Of a DNA stretch of 64,000 bases, positions 31,558-43,375 are shown one piece after another. Position 1 is the first letter of the stretch. Each line of letters starts with the position of its first letter. Both the position numbers and the translations under genes were made by a program. This DNA is from Oscarella lobularis (lineage: Eukaryota; Porifera; Homoscleromorpha; Homosclerophorida; Oscarellidae): contig NC_089191.1 in assembly GCF_947507565.1 (NCBI RefSeq), forward strand, positions 1,612,001-1,676,000, in the 5' to 3' direction. The notes beneath the pieces are model-generated. The model worked only from the letters and a program-made list of their open reading frames with translations, had not been told where the DNA came from and did not search any database.

Positions 31558-33090
31558 TTACAAATGCTTTTCGCTGATTGTACACTCACTGAGCTTTGGC
31601 GTGATTGGCCAATTACGGTCAAATGAACCGACGCGTTGCACAAAGTTGCGCAGACCCTCTCCGCAAGTAACGCGCACGGGGAGGGTCTGGGTTTCAGAGG
31701 CTAGCTCGGCTGCGGCTATAGCCTCTACTCTAGCTCTCTGACGCGTGACCACGACACACGCAAAGTCCTTCTTCTTTACGAGGTCGTCCAGATCTCCGAC
31801 GTCTTTTCCGAACAGGAACGCTGCCTAAATTTTCTCCACTAGTCCCTCCACAACGTTAGCTCTCCACATGAACTTTCACCTCCGCCATTGGGTACGTCTT
31901 CTCGTCCCCATGTGCACATATATATTTTTCGATTGTTTCGTTGCGCCTGATGCTTTCCTCTGAAACCAAGTCCCTTCGCACAAAAGTTCGTGACATGCCA
32001 GTGTAATCGTTACGGGCACTCCTCCCACGTTGACCGCCTTTTCCAAACACGTAATCGGCCTTGTTCCTTTGCTTTTACTGTCGCTGTCACCGATGTTAAG
32101 TCCGCTTCCTGTTTCTTGTTTAGCCGCGTCCAACGTGTTTTTCTTCGAATGGCAATGCTGCGATATGCGATATGTGGCCTTCCTTTTGCACATAACCAGC
32201 ACGTCACGTCGCCTTTGGTCTTTGTTGTTTTTCTTCCTTATTCTCGCCGCTGGCCTTGTTTTCAGAGGATCCGTCTCTGATTTCGCCTTTGGGCGTATCA
32301 CTTTTCGCCTCTCGCTTGTCGCCATGCAAACTTCCTCCTCATTAGTAACCTTTCTCGCGCATGCCATATTATCCGATGGGTCTCACGCTTCCTTCGTTGC
32401 TTTGGGTTTCGTTTCCCGATCGCGAATCTGCGTCGCTGGTGGTATAAGCGATAGCACTTGTTTGAAAACGACCTTCTCCTGCAAATCCTTTTTTGGACAA
32501 CGCCGCGCAGTTTGTCTATTTGATCGCCAAGTCTCGTGCGCGCAGTCCCACCTCCGCGAAAGTCTCCCCCGGCTTCTTTCTTACTTGATGGAACCGTTAC
32601 CGGTATGCTTCTTCGTCGATGTCGCAGCGTTTCAAAATCGCTGCCTTCAGCGCGTCGTAATTCGTGATATTCGCATAGGCGTCCTTCGCCTTTTCCGTGA
32701 GTACGGCCGCCAACCGAACCGCCCACGCGACAGCGATTCAAACAATGTGAGGTACCTTTCGATGTCTTCGTCGTCCAGTAACGGCGCGATTTTCAGATGT
32801 TTTACCCGTTGTTTCGGAGGGAGCGTTTCCTTCAACGACTGCAACGTTTCCTGTAGCTGTTTCTCTCGCCGTTCCGCTGCCTCCGCTTCACGTCGACGCT
32901 CTTCAAGTAAGCGCTCCCATTTGCATTCCCGCCTTTCGAGCTGCTCGAGTTGTCGCCTACGTTCGTTCTCCGCTTGTCGTTCATCTTGCCTCCTGTGTTG
33001 CGAGTTTCGTCTACAGCCTCCTCTCGACGCGTTTTGTCGTCGGGCGCGTTTTCATCGCGATCCATTTGCGTTTCTCTTACCTTCGCTCTC
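31558..33090 (-). pseudogene. LTR-retrotransposon gag-protease remnant (Ty3/gypsy-like)
   Basis: Reading the minus strand from high to low coordinate: a basic/acidic coiled N-terminus (33080-32840), then 'HLKIAPLLDDEDIERY' and, in the next frame, 'ANITNYDALKAAILKRCDID', the capsid-like helix region. Then 'KPGETFAEVGLRARDL', and a damaged CCHC knuckle (CWLCAK, EGHI, HC near 32210-32130). Next a retropepsin-like part with 'TFVRRDLVSEESI', 'CAHGDEKTYPMAEVKVHVE' and 'LFGKDVGDLDDLVKKKDF'. Stops and shifts interrupt it, and no RT or integrase follows, so only the first third survives. A plus-strand open frame across the same DNA is antisense. Confidence 0.7.
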
Positions 33091-33144
33091 CTTTGCATGC
33101 GGCTTGCCTACTATTGAAATTCGGCAGCAGTATCCCACTCCTGT

Positions 33145-33190
33145 CGCAACAATGTGATGGTCGGGGGTTCAATCCCGCGAACACACAACT
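33145..33190 (+). other. tRNA T-arm-like sequence, possible primer-binding site
   Basis: GGTCGGGGGTTCAATCCCGC resembles a tRNA T-arm/B box. It sits just upstream (on the minus strand) of the gag-like start at ~33062, where an LTR element would have its primer-binding site. A full tRNA cannot be folded, and a tRNA-derived SINE is the alternative. Confidence 0.3.
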
Positions 33191-33199
33191 GGTTGGTCC

Positions 33200-33980
33200 T
33201 GATTACCGTGTCAAAGAACAACCTGTATTGCCCCTCATCACCTTATGAGGGCCTTTGTCCCACTAAGGTAAGATATACCATACATTCCTTATAACAAGTA
33301 ATAGAATGTTAGGGTCCAACCCCGACGTACAGTGTGCCCCGTAATTATTTGCGTTGATTCGCTCTCTCAGGTGATTTGCACCAGTCGGCTTTTTCGAAGG
33401 TTTTCTCGAAAACTAAGCCACGCCGCTCGGCTATAAAGCTAACGGCCTTGAATGTATAAAGGTTTAAACTTAGTCAGGCGAGGGCGCGCAGGGCGTCGTT
33501 CTTCCGGGAGAGTTAAGTTTTGTCCGGGATTTACCCTAGCGTAACCGTAGCCACCTAGCCTCGCAAGCCAGGTCCTACGCGTGTGACCTGGTGGGCGTAA
33601 CAACCGCTCACTTCGCGTAGGGCGTGGACGCACTGGTATCTCGTGTCTTACCCGATAGTACATGTGACCTTCATTCGGCCACGCCTCGCCCTACGTACTA
33701 ACCGTTTGATATCTTTGCCTCTAACAGTAGAAGATCAATTTGCCTATCAATGCTCACTGAACGAGACATACGAATTAGATTTGATGAGGGTAAAAATAAT
33801 CGGTTTACTCTAATCATAGCAAATATTGTTTTATACAATGATAAGAATTAAGATATAAAAACTGACGAATTGACGCGTCAAATGAAAGTAACTCTAATTA
33901 TTTGAACAGTAGACATTATGTTTCTTTCTTCTTATATGACCAAATATAATTTGATTCTACGCTATTAACTGCGTGATTGG
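33200..33980. other. possible LTR remnant, no gene
   Basis: A 5' LTR for the antisense retrotransposon should lie here, but no second LTR copy is present to prove it. 33560-33600 holds an imperfect inverted pair (AGCCAGGTC / GACCTGG) like the hairpin at 15470. 33957-33993 ('cgctattaac.gcgtgattgg') recurs at 41266-41300. Confidence 0.3.
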
Positions 33981-34041
33981 TTCTAATTCCTCTTAAGTTT
34001 GGGGCGCCCCTCCCCCTCATTTTTAAGTTGATATCAAAAAC

Positions 34042-34974
34042 CAGGGGGTTGTGCGCTACCGCGCGCTAGAGACACACCTCTTTTGGAAAGTCGTTTCTTT
34101 CTGCTCTAGCAGCAGCAGCAAATACAAACACCAATTCGAGGAGTTGCTTTTGAAGGTAGATTGCTGTCTGTGGGGTTTTGGTGACGGCCACTGGCTTTCT
34201 GCGCGACTTACCACCCTCTCCCTTTTTCCGCGTCTACTGCCTAAACCGTGCTTGTTCCGCTCTCGCTTTTTTGCCAAATGTCTTTCTACTGCCTGTCTAA
34301 AAGTGCTCGATTTTTGAGGCGCAGTCCTACTCGTCTTCTAGTAGGCTTTCTTCAATGGCGACGGATTTTAGGCACCAGAACTAAGGCTGAAGCCGACTCT
34401 AAAAGTGCTTTGTGCAAAGATCCTAGTAGCTTCGGTCTTCTTCGCCACTTCAGGACTTCGGACGGCAACAAAAGCGTCGTCGGGCGCTGGAGAATCGAGT
34501 CCTCACGTGCAGCTTCCGGCTACTAGATGAGCTACATCTGCTCTCCTCCACACGGACCACAGCTGCTTAATTGTATAAGGAGGGGTCAAGGCAAGGTAAT
34601 CCCGCGTTTGTAAGCCCGCTGTTGATGCACTTCAGCGAGGTACAGACCCAATCTGAGCTAAATGGCTCCATAACTGCAAACAGCCTAACTAAGAGGAGCG
34701 CCTCAAAAATTGGCAGGCTTCTACAACCTATCAGACGTCGATTTGAGCAATAAAACCTAGTACACGCTTGGAAGTCTACACCGGTTTCGCGTCGCAAAAT
34801 AGGCGGTTCACTTCTGCTAAACTATACCTTCGGTTGACAAAAATACCCCTTGAGACATCATTTCGTAATGTAACTAACAGCGTGATGTAGCGAAATCGAC
34901 GAACTTCTAATGAAAAACGTCGATTTCGAGGAATAGCCTTGTCTCTAGCGCGCGGTAGCGCACAACCCCCCCTG
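34042..34974 (+). mobile_element. 933-bp non-autonomous hAT element
   Basis: Inverted ends of ~31 bp: CAGGGGGTTGTGCGCTACCG at the left and its complement, with one extra G pair, at the right. An exact 8-bp duplication TCAAAAAC flanks it (34034-34041, 34975-34982). A CAGGG start and 8-bp duplication are diagnostic of hAT. The internal open frames (34051-34317, 34248-34526) show no transposase motif. Confidence 0.85.
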
Positions 34975-34982
34975 TCAAAAAC

Positions 34983-35225
34983 TGTCTAGGAGAAAATCAT
35001 CGGTAGACAGTATTCTTGGCAACTTTGAATTGAGAATATCCCTGTCTACATCCTAAACGACTCGTAGGATTTAATTGAAACTTTTCTCTTAAGTTTGGGG
35101 CGCCCCTCCCATTTTGTGTGAAAAAGTAATTAAGTTGATATCAATAACTGCCTAGGAGAAAATAAGCGATTCAAGAACCCATGTAGACCATATTCTTCGA
35201 ATTGAGAATATCTCTGTTTACCGGT
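34983..35225 (+). repeat. direct repeat that hosted the hAT insertion
   Basis: The block 'cttaagtttggggcgcccct .. ttgatatcaa.aac .. ctaggagaaaat .. gaattgagaatatc' occurs once split by the hAT element (33985-34041 + 34975-35070) and once intact (35095-35215). The intact copy shows the sequence expected at the empty site. Confidence 0.75.
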
Positions 35226-35831
35226 TTATCTTCAAATCCTTAGGGTGCCTCGGAATTCCATGATTAGAAAGCCAATTCTGCATTATTGGCTTCGATGACG
35301 ATTTTACAGGCACTTTTTCCATAACCGTGTTATGGTAAGGTGCACGATTACGGAATGGGGAGGCAGATTCGGCAGAAGTTGCTTTTGGAACCATTCCACA
35401 AAGTGTGGCCCCTTCATCTCGTCGTGGTAGTCCCTTGATTTAGTTTCAGAAAAAAAGACGAGTTCTGCTTCTTGAATCCAGCCTTCTCTCGAACCTAAAA
35501 ATAAACAGTAATGGTGACGGCAGCTTTTCATAAGCTGTAGGTTACCTGCATGCAAAATAATTAATCTCTGCCCTTTGCCACTTGGGCTTTTCCACTCTCC
35601 GTTTCCCTCGCTATCGAGCCACACTCTTTCGGGCGCAATATGAGCATTTGCCCATGTTTCGTCTAGGAATATTATAGGCCTTCCTCCTTTTCGATATTTC
35701 CTAATTTCTCGAAAAAACTTATGTCTCGACTCAATGATATCTCGTCGTTTGTAAAAGAACACCTTGTCGTCACGCTTGGCATACCTAAACTTCAGCTTCC
35801 GTAGGACTTTGTGAAGAGTATTTATATCCCA
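35225..35831 (-). pseudogene. Tc1/mariner-type DDE transposase fragment
   Basis: Minus strand: 'LHKVLRKLKFRYAKRDDKVF' then 'IIFLDETWANAHIAPERVWL' (first Asp), 'SPSGKGQRLIILHAG', 'EMKGPHFVEWFQKQLLPNL'. After a frameshift near 35338 comes 'APYHNTVMEKVP', where the 'DNA' of the second catalytic motif is damaged. The Glu and the N-terminal HTH domains are not visible. It is a different family from the transposase at 28440-30233. Confidence 0.8.
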
Positions 35832-37540
35832 TCAACGAGTGAAAAGGTTAGATCCAAATTATTAATTTTTCATCTGTGTTACAGCTAGTGACACTGCCTT
35901 ATGCAGCAGTTTCATTGATTTATATGTCAGTAGACGAGGAATGGTCGGGTGCAATTCCTGAGCGGTCGGTGGCGTCTAGTGACGCAACCCTCGGTCTAAA
36001 AAAACCTGTTTTTCGTACGATTCATATATTTTGATATATATTTTGCTTTAACTCTAATGGACACGTTATAAAGATGGTATCAATGTGAACGCTAAATTAG
36101 AAGTCAGACGTTTAAACTTACGTGGGGTAGAATGTCCGCCTTACTGGTCTTCTACCAAAAAACCTCTCTGCGGTCTTCGTTCCTCTGGGAAGCAGTTCTG
36201 TTCAGATTTTTTAACCGAACTCAAACTTTCTCAATTTTCTTCAAAGGGTTGCGTGAGATATCTCTCGTTCACTTTCTCCCTTTGAGATATCCCTCGTTCG
36301 CTTCTCCCCTCTGCCAGTTCTCTTACTTAACAGCTTGCCTTAATGAAAAGCGACTTACACAACGGTAAACTTGTAGAAGTTGTGGGGAAGTCGTCGTGAA
36401 CCGTACTGTTGCAGAGAAGCTCCGACGTCGGCGGTTCGCTGAAATAATTCTACCAACCTTCTAACGGACTTTTTCGATATGTAGAAAACAGACGAGAAAT
36501 ATTTGAATTCTCTTTCTCTCTCTCGTACTCATCTTCATTTCTTGAATAGAGTTCAAAAAGAAAACAAGTATTAGCAATCATTTTCATTAAAAGACATTTT
36601 CTATTTTTTATTTACGTTATTTATTGATGTCACTTCTAGCCGCTGTCCGCTTCTACACCAACACATAAATTGGCGGCGTTCATCTCGCTCGGAAAGTTGT
36701 AAGAACAAATTCGTAGCACGTTAAGGCAAGAAATGACTAGGGTGCGAATAATGTGTACTGCGTGCTCAAAGCGGTCGTTGAGCAAATGAACATGTGTAGT
36801 TTGGTGCTTGCATCACGGTGTGCGCTCTCTTTATTTACACCTGTTAATTAAGCCACGTTGATGGTCCACTACACGGTGCATACCTCAGAGCAATCTTTGC
36901 TTTTGCTAAAGCTAACCGCGAGCGCACTCTCAATCGAAAGCTGGAGCTTTTGAGGTTAATTTTATATGCAGTTTTTGTGGAGCACACTGCACACATAACT
37001 CGCTGCCACTACCAGATCTGTGTCGGGTCTCTTAGACCTGTCCATCATCATTCAGTGTTGTACTGCTCGAATAGCTCATCCAACTGCTTTTTCTGTCATT
37101 CAGTAGGCTGCCACACTGCTACGCTGCCACATTGCCGCGCAGCCAGGCTCACTCTGTTAAATGAAAACAGTGTGTCCTTTGTGCAGTCTACAAAAGGAAC
37201 ACCTTGTTGCCGCTCCAATTGGACGAGCTCCACTTGGGCTCTTCTAGTTGCTTCTCTTTGTAGAAATAATTGTGCAAGTTTAGGGCAACGTCTTTTAACC
37301 ATCGCCTGTAATTATTTGGCCGTTTGCGGGGCGGCGGCGCAGCCAGGTCGCTGTTTAGGTCAAAACTTGGGCCAGGGATTTCAGCCAAGCGAGCTTGCAC
37401 TCGTTTCTCCATTTTACAAGCACATGCGACGAACTACATAATTTCGCCTCTTGTTGCGTATACTATTGCTCACTCAATTACGTACGCACCGCCTAGGTAC
37501 CTTCCCTAGGACCGCCTTTTTTCCCACGGGACATATAATG
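35832..37540. other. no recognisable gene
   Basis: Contains a CT-rich microsatellite near 36508-36530. Minus-strand frames at 37412-37096 ('RPNNYRRWLKDVALNLHNYF', 'KLAQLFLQREATRRAQVELV') look weakly protein-like, but no family is recognised. Confidence 0.3.
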
Positions 37541-37549
37541 AGTGAACGT

Positions 37550-38280
37550 ACTTTAAAACCCGTCGTGGACGGGTGTATAGATGTGTTTACATAACAATTA
37601 AATTTCTGCGCTTTTGTTGCAATATTCCCACACCACATCAGCAAAGAGAACTTCTCCACTAGTGTGGCCTGGCTACCCGTCCCCAAGAGGCCCAGATCGC
37701 ACCCGGGCCGCCACAGTGACTCGGAGGTTGATATTGAACGTCTTCCTAAGTAGCCGTGTGCCGTCATCGACGGGTATATAAATTTGTTCCCGTACTAATT
37801 AAACTTCTGCGCGTGTTTTGTATTATCCCCCGATCACGTCAGCAGAGATAACCTGTTTGCTGGCGTGGCCTGGGTGGGCCTGGGTACCCGTACCCGAGAT
37901 GTCCACATAGCACAGCAACGTGTACCCGTCGTCGACGGGTATATGAATGTGTTTGCATATTAATTAAAACTCTGCGCCTGTTTTGTAATATCCCCAAACC
38001 ACATCAGCAAAGGGAACCTCTCTGCTGGTGTGGCCAGGGTACGCGTCCCGAAGAGGCCCAGATCGCACCTGGGCCACCACAGTGACTCGGAGAGTAGTTC
38101 AAAAATTTTTCTGTTTAATTGTTGGATGTGTAATGTTCATAGTAGAACTGTGGTACAAACAGCATTCAGTTCGGTTAGATATCGAACGTCTTCCTGAGCA
38201 GCTGTGCACCGTCTTCGACGGGAATACAAATGTGTTCTTGTACTAATTAAAGTTCTGCGCGTCTTTTGTAGCTGAAGACC
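37550..38280 (+). repeat. tandem array of a ~170-280-bp unit
   Basis: 'gtcgtcgacgggtatat' with 'attaa..ctgcgc.tgttttgta' and 'gcccagatcgcac.tgggcc.c' recurs at about 37569, 37769, 37936 and 38215. Unit lengths vary through internal indels. Predicted proteins here are by-products. Confidence 0.8.
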
Positions 38281-38929
38281 AATTCGTCAACCATTTTGCT
38301 GATTCCGTCGTCCTCCATCGTTTCTGCGAGGAACCTCTTCGTTGGAGTAGGTAGATTCGTCGTTCTTTCCTCTTTGTCTTCAATGTCGTCGCTTTTGATG
38401 ATCGCTCTTCCCTTCCGTTTTTCCTTTCTCGGCTATTTAAGGAGCGAGAGCTTTCTTTTACTTGCTTTTTGTTTCTTTTCTTATTTTGTGAGGTGGTTGT
38501 GCCCCGTGGATTCTTTTCGTACACGACGCTATAGCAAGTATGGAAGCATATGCCCCTCCGTAGGTTCGTTCATAAGACACTAGGCTGCCACGCCCTTTCT
38601 AAAAGATTTTTTCTGCGCTTGACGACTCTTTCTGGAGTACCTGAACATAATGGCAAGTTTCTTTGGCCAATAGAAATAGTTCAAGATCAGTTCGAATGCT
38701 TGCGTACTCTTTTAACGATACTTTTTTTACCGCGTGTAAGACAGCCCTGCGGCCTTCGGTGCCTTTTGCTATGAGATTTCTGTCCATCGCAATCTTTGCT
38801 AAACGTATAAGGCCATAGCTCGTGATTTGACCCAGCATCGCTTCGATCCGTAAGCGTCGCGTAGTCAGCGTAACTTCGTTACTTCGTTAGGGTCGGGAAC
38901 GTCACGCCTAAATCACATTAAGGACGTCA

Positions 38930-39080
38930 GCGAATCAGAGGCGAGCAGTTGGAATGCTGCTGACTGGTCTCTGATTGGTCGACCAACTTCCGGCGAACTA
39001 GTGTTGTCCAGCCTGTTGGGAGGACTAGAGCGCTGCGCGCGCTAGGCCGTACAACAGGCTGGACCTTCGAGCCTAGTACT
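38930..39080 (+). repeat. paired-hairpin MITE-like repeat, copy 1
   Basis: Two palindromes in a row: AATCAGAG..CTCTGATT (38934-38978) and CCAGCCTGTTG..CAACAGGCTGG (39008-39062), ending in 'ccttcgagcctag'. The same two palindromes occur in reversed order at 42490-42660. No gene is seen at 38290-38930 apart from weak basic frames. Confidence 0.65.
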
Positions 39081-39399
39081 TTGATGGATTCCTTCGCCTG
39101 ATTCTGTATGAAAACAAAACGAAAGGCGCCACGAGTCACGGTGAAAAGCTTCATGGTATAACGAACTTGTATTCTTACGGACATCCATAAGTGTCAATCG
39201 CAATCACGAGAAAAGAGGCGTTTTTCAGGTGGTCGCGTTCGATAGCTAAGAAGCTGCGCAGACAGGTCTGCAGCCAACAACAGTGGTCGCTTTATCGACG
39301 AACACATACATGGACTTAAAATGATAGGCGACTGCGGAGAAACGTTTGTTTTTGGAAGTGGTCACCGAGGCCTAGTGCGCTAACGATCAAACCCCCTGC

Positions 39400-40620
39400 C
39401 AAAGCGTGATCTGTGTCCTGCAATCCGCAATCGATAGGGAACATTTGAAGTAGAACATTCGAATACATTAAAAACACTCTCGGAATCAATTGGTCTCATG
39501 CCGCTCAAAAAGGCCCCTCACGTACAGGATTAATAAAGGCATGTAACGTAAACGAATCCCTAGGAACCTAAGGAACCCGCCTTTTCGTAATGTCCGAATA
39601 ATTGAAAAAGACCCTCTCTAACTATACCGGACCCTCTAGAATACCTCAATAACCTGCCCGTAAAAGGTAGACAGATCCTCGCGTTCTCACAGACCCCGCC
39701 CCTGGCAGCCCCTACTAGAAGCACTTTACGTGAATTCCGCTCTATTCACGGGAAGTCTTCGCGAATTCGGCTGCGAAATTTTGCCGACGAAGCCACTTTT
39801 CTAATGAGTTGGGGCGAACAACGGCGTCCAAGATGCGTATTGAGCCTAAAATTTAAATTTGCACATCAGAAAACGTATGTAAACGACGAAATTTGTGTGA
39901 AACGATTCAATGGCACTAACGAAGTTGTAACACGACAAAACTAGTGTTTTCCCATGAATCCCACAGCGAAGCTCTCGTCGCAAGACGACGACTCGATGGA
40001 CATCGCTCTGAGCACTCGAGTGCATCGCGATGCATGACGATAGCCTGCTCGAGGACGCCTCAGGGGGAATCGAATGATCCAACAAAAGAGAAGACTCTTG
40101 CACCGTCGAGTGACGATGCTTTGGACAAATTTGTTGAACGTTGGAACTTTGGGGCACTTCTGGATAATCTCCTCGAGAGAAAAATCCAAAAGTACCTCAA
40201 CGATAAATCGGACAACGACGGATCACCATCGCAGCGTCCACCACCGCCGTTGGCGCCGCTCGCCGCGTCGAGGCCGGAGCCAAGCGAGAAGGATCGGGAA
40301 AATATTCTCGACCTCGCGCCGTTCCACGTACAGACGTGCACAGCGCTGACGATTGCGGAGATGCGTCTCGCGGAACACAAAAATATTTGCAAACGGGTCA
40401 TACCCCACGGGGGAAGACCTGCACTCTCAAAATCAATCCATTTCGTCCGCGAGACACGTCAATCCCCGACATTCCCGCGGCCACAAAAAAGAAGGGCCAA
40501 TATACAATTTTCACTCTCAGTGCGTAAGCACAAACACAAACACCAATGGAGGTGTCTCCCTTCTCTTGTTTTTCCATTCACAGCCATAAACTTTAGCATA
40601 TTACTTGACACGCCCTGAGG
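39400..40620 (+). repeat. ~1.2-kb dispersed repeat, most complete copy, with an ORF
   Basis: The 5' part (39400-40000) matches 40684-41250; the middle (40020-40130) matches 42938-43050; the 3' part (40430-40620) matches 43945-44135. The repeat is therefore present once whole and once split. The longest frame (39944-40618) has a helical stretch 'DKFVERWNFGALLDNLLERK' and a Pro-rich linker. No transposase or RT is recognised. Confidence 0.7.
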
Positions 40621-40683
40621 TTCGTGGTGAATACCGCGGCTGAACCAAATTTGCCTCTGTGCATTCTCTCTTTAACCCTACGT

Positions 40684-41256
40684 GTGATCTGTTTCCTGCA
40701 ATCCGCCATCGATAGGGAACCTTTTGAGTATTACATTCAAATACAATTACAAAAACGCTATCGGAATCTACTAGTCTTATGCCCTCTCAGAAAAGGACCC
40801 TCACGCGCATGAAAAATAATAGCATGTGACGTGAACAAATCCAAAGGTACCTAAGGGACCCTCTTGCTTCTCTAAAACCCGGAATAATTGAATGAGACCC
40901 TCTCTAAGTATACTGAACCCTCTAGAATACCCTAATAACCCGTCCCTGGCAACACCTACTAGTAACACTTCACGTGAATCCCGCTCTATTCATGGGAAGT
41001 CCTCGCGAATTTGGCTGCGAAATTTTAACAAAAAAGCCACACTTTTCTAATGAGTTTGAACAAACAGCGGCGTCTAAGAACTGTATTGACTCTAAAATTT
41101 AAATTTACACATCAGAAGCATATGTACTCTACGAAATTTGTGTGAAACGATTCACTGGCTCTGACGAAGTCGTAACACAACAAAACTAGGGTTGGCCCAT
41201 AAATCCCACACCTAAGCTCTCATCGCAAGACGTCTCAATGGAAATCGCTCAGAGTT
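40684..41256 (+). repeat. dispersed repeat, second copy, 5' fragment
   Basis: Collinear with 39400-39995 ('tcctgcaatccgc.atcgat' to 'atggaaatcgctcagag'), then abruptly interrupted at ~41257. Confidence 0.75.
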
Positions 41257-41299
41257 CTACGCTATCTAACGCTATTAACGGCGTGATTGGTTCTAATTC

Positions 41300-42078
41300 T
41301 TACTAGTAACACCACAGCCACCGTCTCCGCTAGCGCCACCATCGCCGTCTCTAACGTCTCCGCTAGCGCCACCATCACCGTCCCTTCCGCTAGCGCCACC
41401 ATCACCGCACGAAGATGCTGCGCAGGGTAAAATCCAATTTAATGTTAATTAAAACTGCGTGAATTGTTTTAATCGTTTTCTCACAAGCAATTGCACTCGA
41501 TCCGGAGGACGCCCTAAAAGCAAAGAGTAAGTTTTAGTCACTTTATTGAGACTGGATTAATCCTTTTCTTTCAAGTTGCACATATCAAAAGTCTGGGAGG
41601 ACGTAAGAAGAAAATTTTTAGTATATTTATTATCTCTTTTCATATTATACTTCTACATTAGCTAGTTTGCGTTTCTAAGTTTTTAAATTGTCTTGGACTA
41701 TTTTTAAATAGTCTTGGACGTATTAAAATTGTGTTGGACCATTTCTAAAATCGTTTTTGACGATTTTTAAATTTGTATTTGGCAGTGATATTATCACATT
41801 TGGAGGGATTGAAAATAACGGAGAAATCTCGTTTGGCATTGAAGTATTTAGCCCAATACTGGTACAACTCAGTAGGGATTGATGTTCAATTGTGTACGCA
41901 ATTTTTTACATTTAGTCTCAACTATCCACCACCAGAAACACAGCGCGATGTCTATGCGGATTGTGACAAATTCTATGCAGACCAGGACATAGAAGTAAAC
42001 ACCCGCTCTGCCCTTCATTCAAGGATAGTAAGGGATGAGATGATCAAGGAGTTTCGCGATTTCTTTTTGCTCTTATAA
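41300..42078 (+). CDS. unrecognised small gene with two microexons
   Basis: Exon a (~41300-41426) is Pro-rich with a repeated 'SPLAPPSPS' motif. Exon b 41488-41526 (39 bp), exon c 41576-41602 (27 bp) and exon d 41786-42078 all join in phase 1 with good GT..AG sites (GTAAAA, GTAAGT, GTAAGA). Exon d reads 'SHLEGLKITEKSRLALKYLA', 'CTQFFTFSLNYPP' and 'IVRDEMIKEFRDFFLLL' before TAA. No domain is recognised and the 5' end is not found. The gene lies inside the sequence that splits the second copy of the dispersed repeat, so it may be transposon cargo rather than a host gene. Confidence 0.5.
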
Positions 42079-42489
42079 TGAAAAAATGTTGAATGTCGGA
42101 CCGTTTTTTGTTCTATGTTTCTTTGTTGTCGATTTTGTCGTATATTTAGTATAGTCATCACAGTCACGCACACAGGATAAGACTAAAACATTCTCCTATA
42201 TAGACCGGTAGGCGTCTGTCCACCTACTTGTACGACTACCTTTCTAACGACTTCCCATGTAGAACAATTGTCTCCTTTGTGGCCCTACGCGCCTTTTATG
42301 GTGCAAATTAGTAGTGCTATGGCATGCACTACGACGCATGCCCGTACTCATTCGTGCCAACGCGGAGGAGCGGAACGGGTCTCCTCGCTACATTTCCGCC
42401 GCCTCAAGAAGAGCTCGTCCTCAAGCGCAACGGGGCTCGAAGCTTCTCTCTTGGGCGCTGACCGTACCTCCGAGGCGGACGTTCTGGGG

Positions 42490-42660
42490 GAGGGCTAGGC
42501 TCGAAGGTCCAGCCTGAGTTGAGCTAACGCGCGCTTACATACGGGCAAGCCGCGTAGCTCAACATCACGCTGGACCCAACCGATTCGATGACGTAGCTCT
42601 AGCCAATCAGAGGCGAGTCAGCAGCTTTTGGACTTCTCGACGCTGATTGGTTCGCGTGAC
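42490..42660 (-). repeat. paired-hairpin MITE-like repeat, copy 2 (inverted)
   Basis: 'ctaggctcgaaggtccagcc' matches the reverse complement of 39061-39080. Imperfect palindromes follow: GGTCCAGC..GCTGGACC and CCAATCAG..CTGATTGG. Confidence 0.6.
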
Positions 42661-42699
42661 CATGACGCTAACAACATGACGTAGAAAGAAAACTATTCT

Positions 42700-42932
42700 T
42701 TCAAGATCACCGCGCGTCATCCCACGCCCTCCCGATCCGATCGGCCGACTCTCCTGCCTCGAAATGAGGCGAAGAACTGTCGGATAAATCTAATACGCGT
42801 TCGAAACGATTTGAAACGATACTTTGACGCGAATTAGACTTATATGACTGTTCTTCGCCTAATTTCGAGGCAGGAGAGAGCTAGAGTTGGCCGATCCGAT
42901 CGGGAGGATGACGCGCGGTGATCTTGAAACTG
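42700..42932 (+). repeat. foldback element with ~80-bp arms
   Basis: Left arm begins TTTCAAGATCACCGCGCGTC and includes CGATCCGATCGG and CTCTCCTGCCTCGAAAT. The right arm is its complement, ending at GGTGATCTTGAAA. The loop is ~65 bp. It abuts the middle fragment of the dispersed repeat. Confidence 0.8.
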
Positions 42933-42937
42933 AGAGA

Positions 42938-43050
42938 GTATATCGCGATGCGGGAGGATAGCCTGCTCGACGACGCCACAGAGGATGATCGAAGGATCCC
43001 CCAAAAGAGAAGACTCTTCCACCGTCGAGTGTCAATGCTTTAGACGAATT
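42938..43050 (+). repeat. dispersed repeat, second copy, middle fragment
   Basis: 'gaggatagcctgctcgacga' to 'tcgagtgtcaatgctttaga' matches 40030-40130. Sequence at 43050-43370 has no gene. Confidence 0.7.
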
Positions 43051-43375
43051 TATTAACAGAGAAAATGGTAATTAACAAATGTAATTATTTATATCAAAGT
43101 GTTGCGGTGTATTGCCTTGTCTGTATTAAAATTGACAACTTTAAGTTTTCATTTTAAGTGTATATTGGTTAAACTGCTTAGGTGAAAGGAGTCCGGCAGT
43201 CTTACAAACAAGCACTTGTGACCGACTGTGGAAACAAACGATCCACTACGCGCACGCGAATACAATTGAAGAGAGACTCACCGTAAAGAGAAAGGAGCGT
43301 CTAAGACACTTCCCGACAAAAAAAGGAAGCCTTTTCTTTACCAGCTGACGCCAAGTTAAAGGACATCTCCTGTAA

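Noticed and set aside
32030-33157. 375-aa plus-strand open frame, one of the longest in the window
   Set aside because: It is antisense to the gag-protease remnant, is Ser/Arg/Phe/Cys-rich without motifs, and the minus strand carries the conserved blocks.
33145-33190. tRNA gene
   Set aside because: Only a T-arm/B-box-like string is present; the T-stem does not pair and no A box, anticodon arm or acceptor stem can be found.
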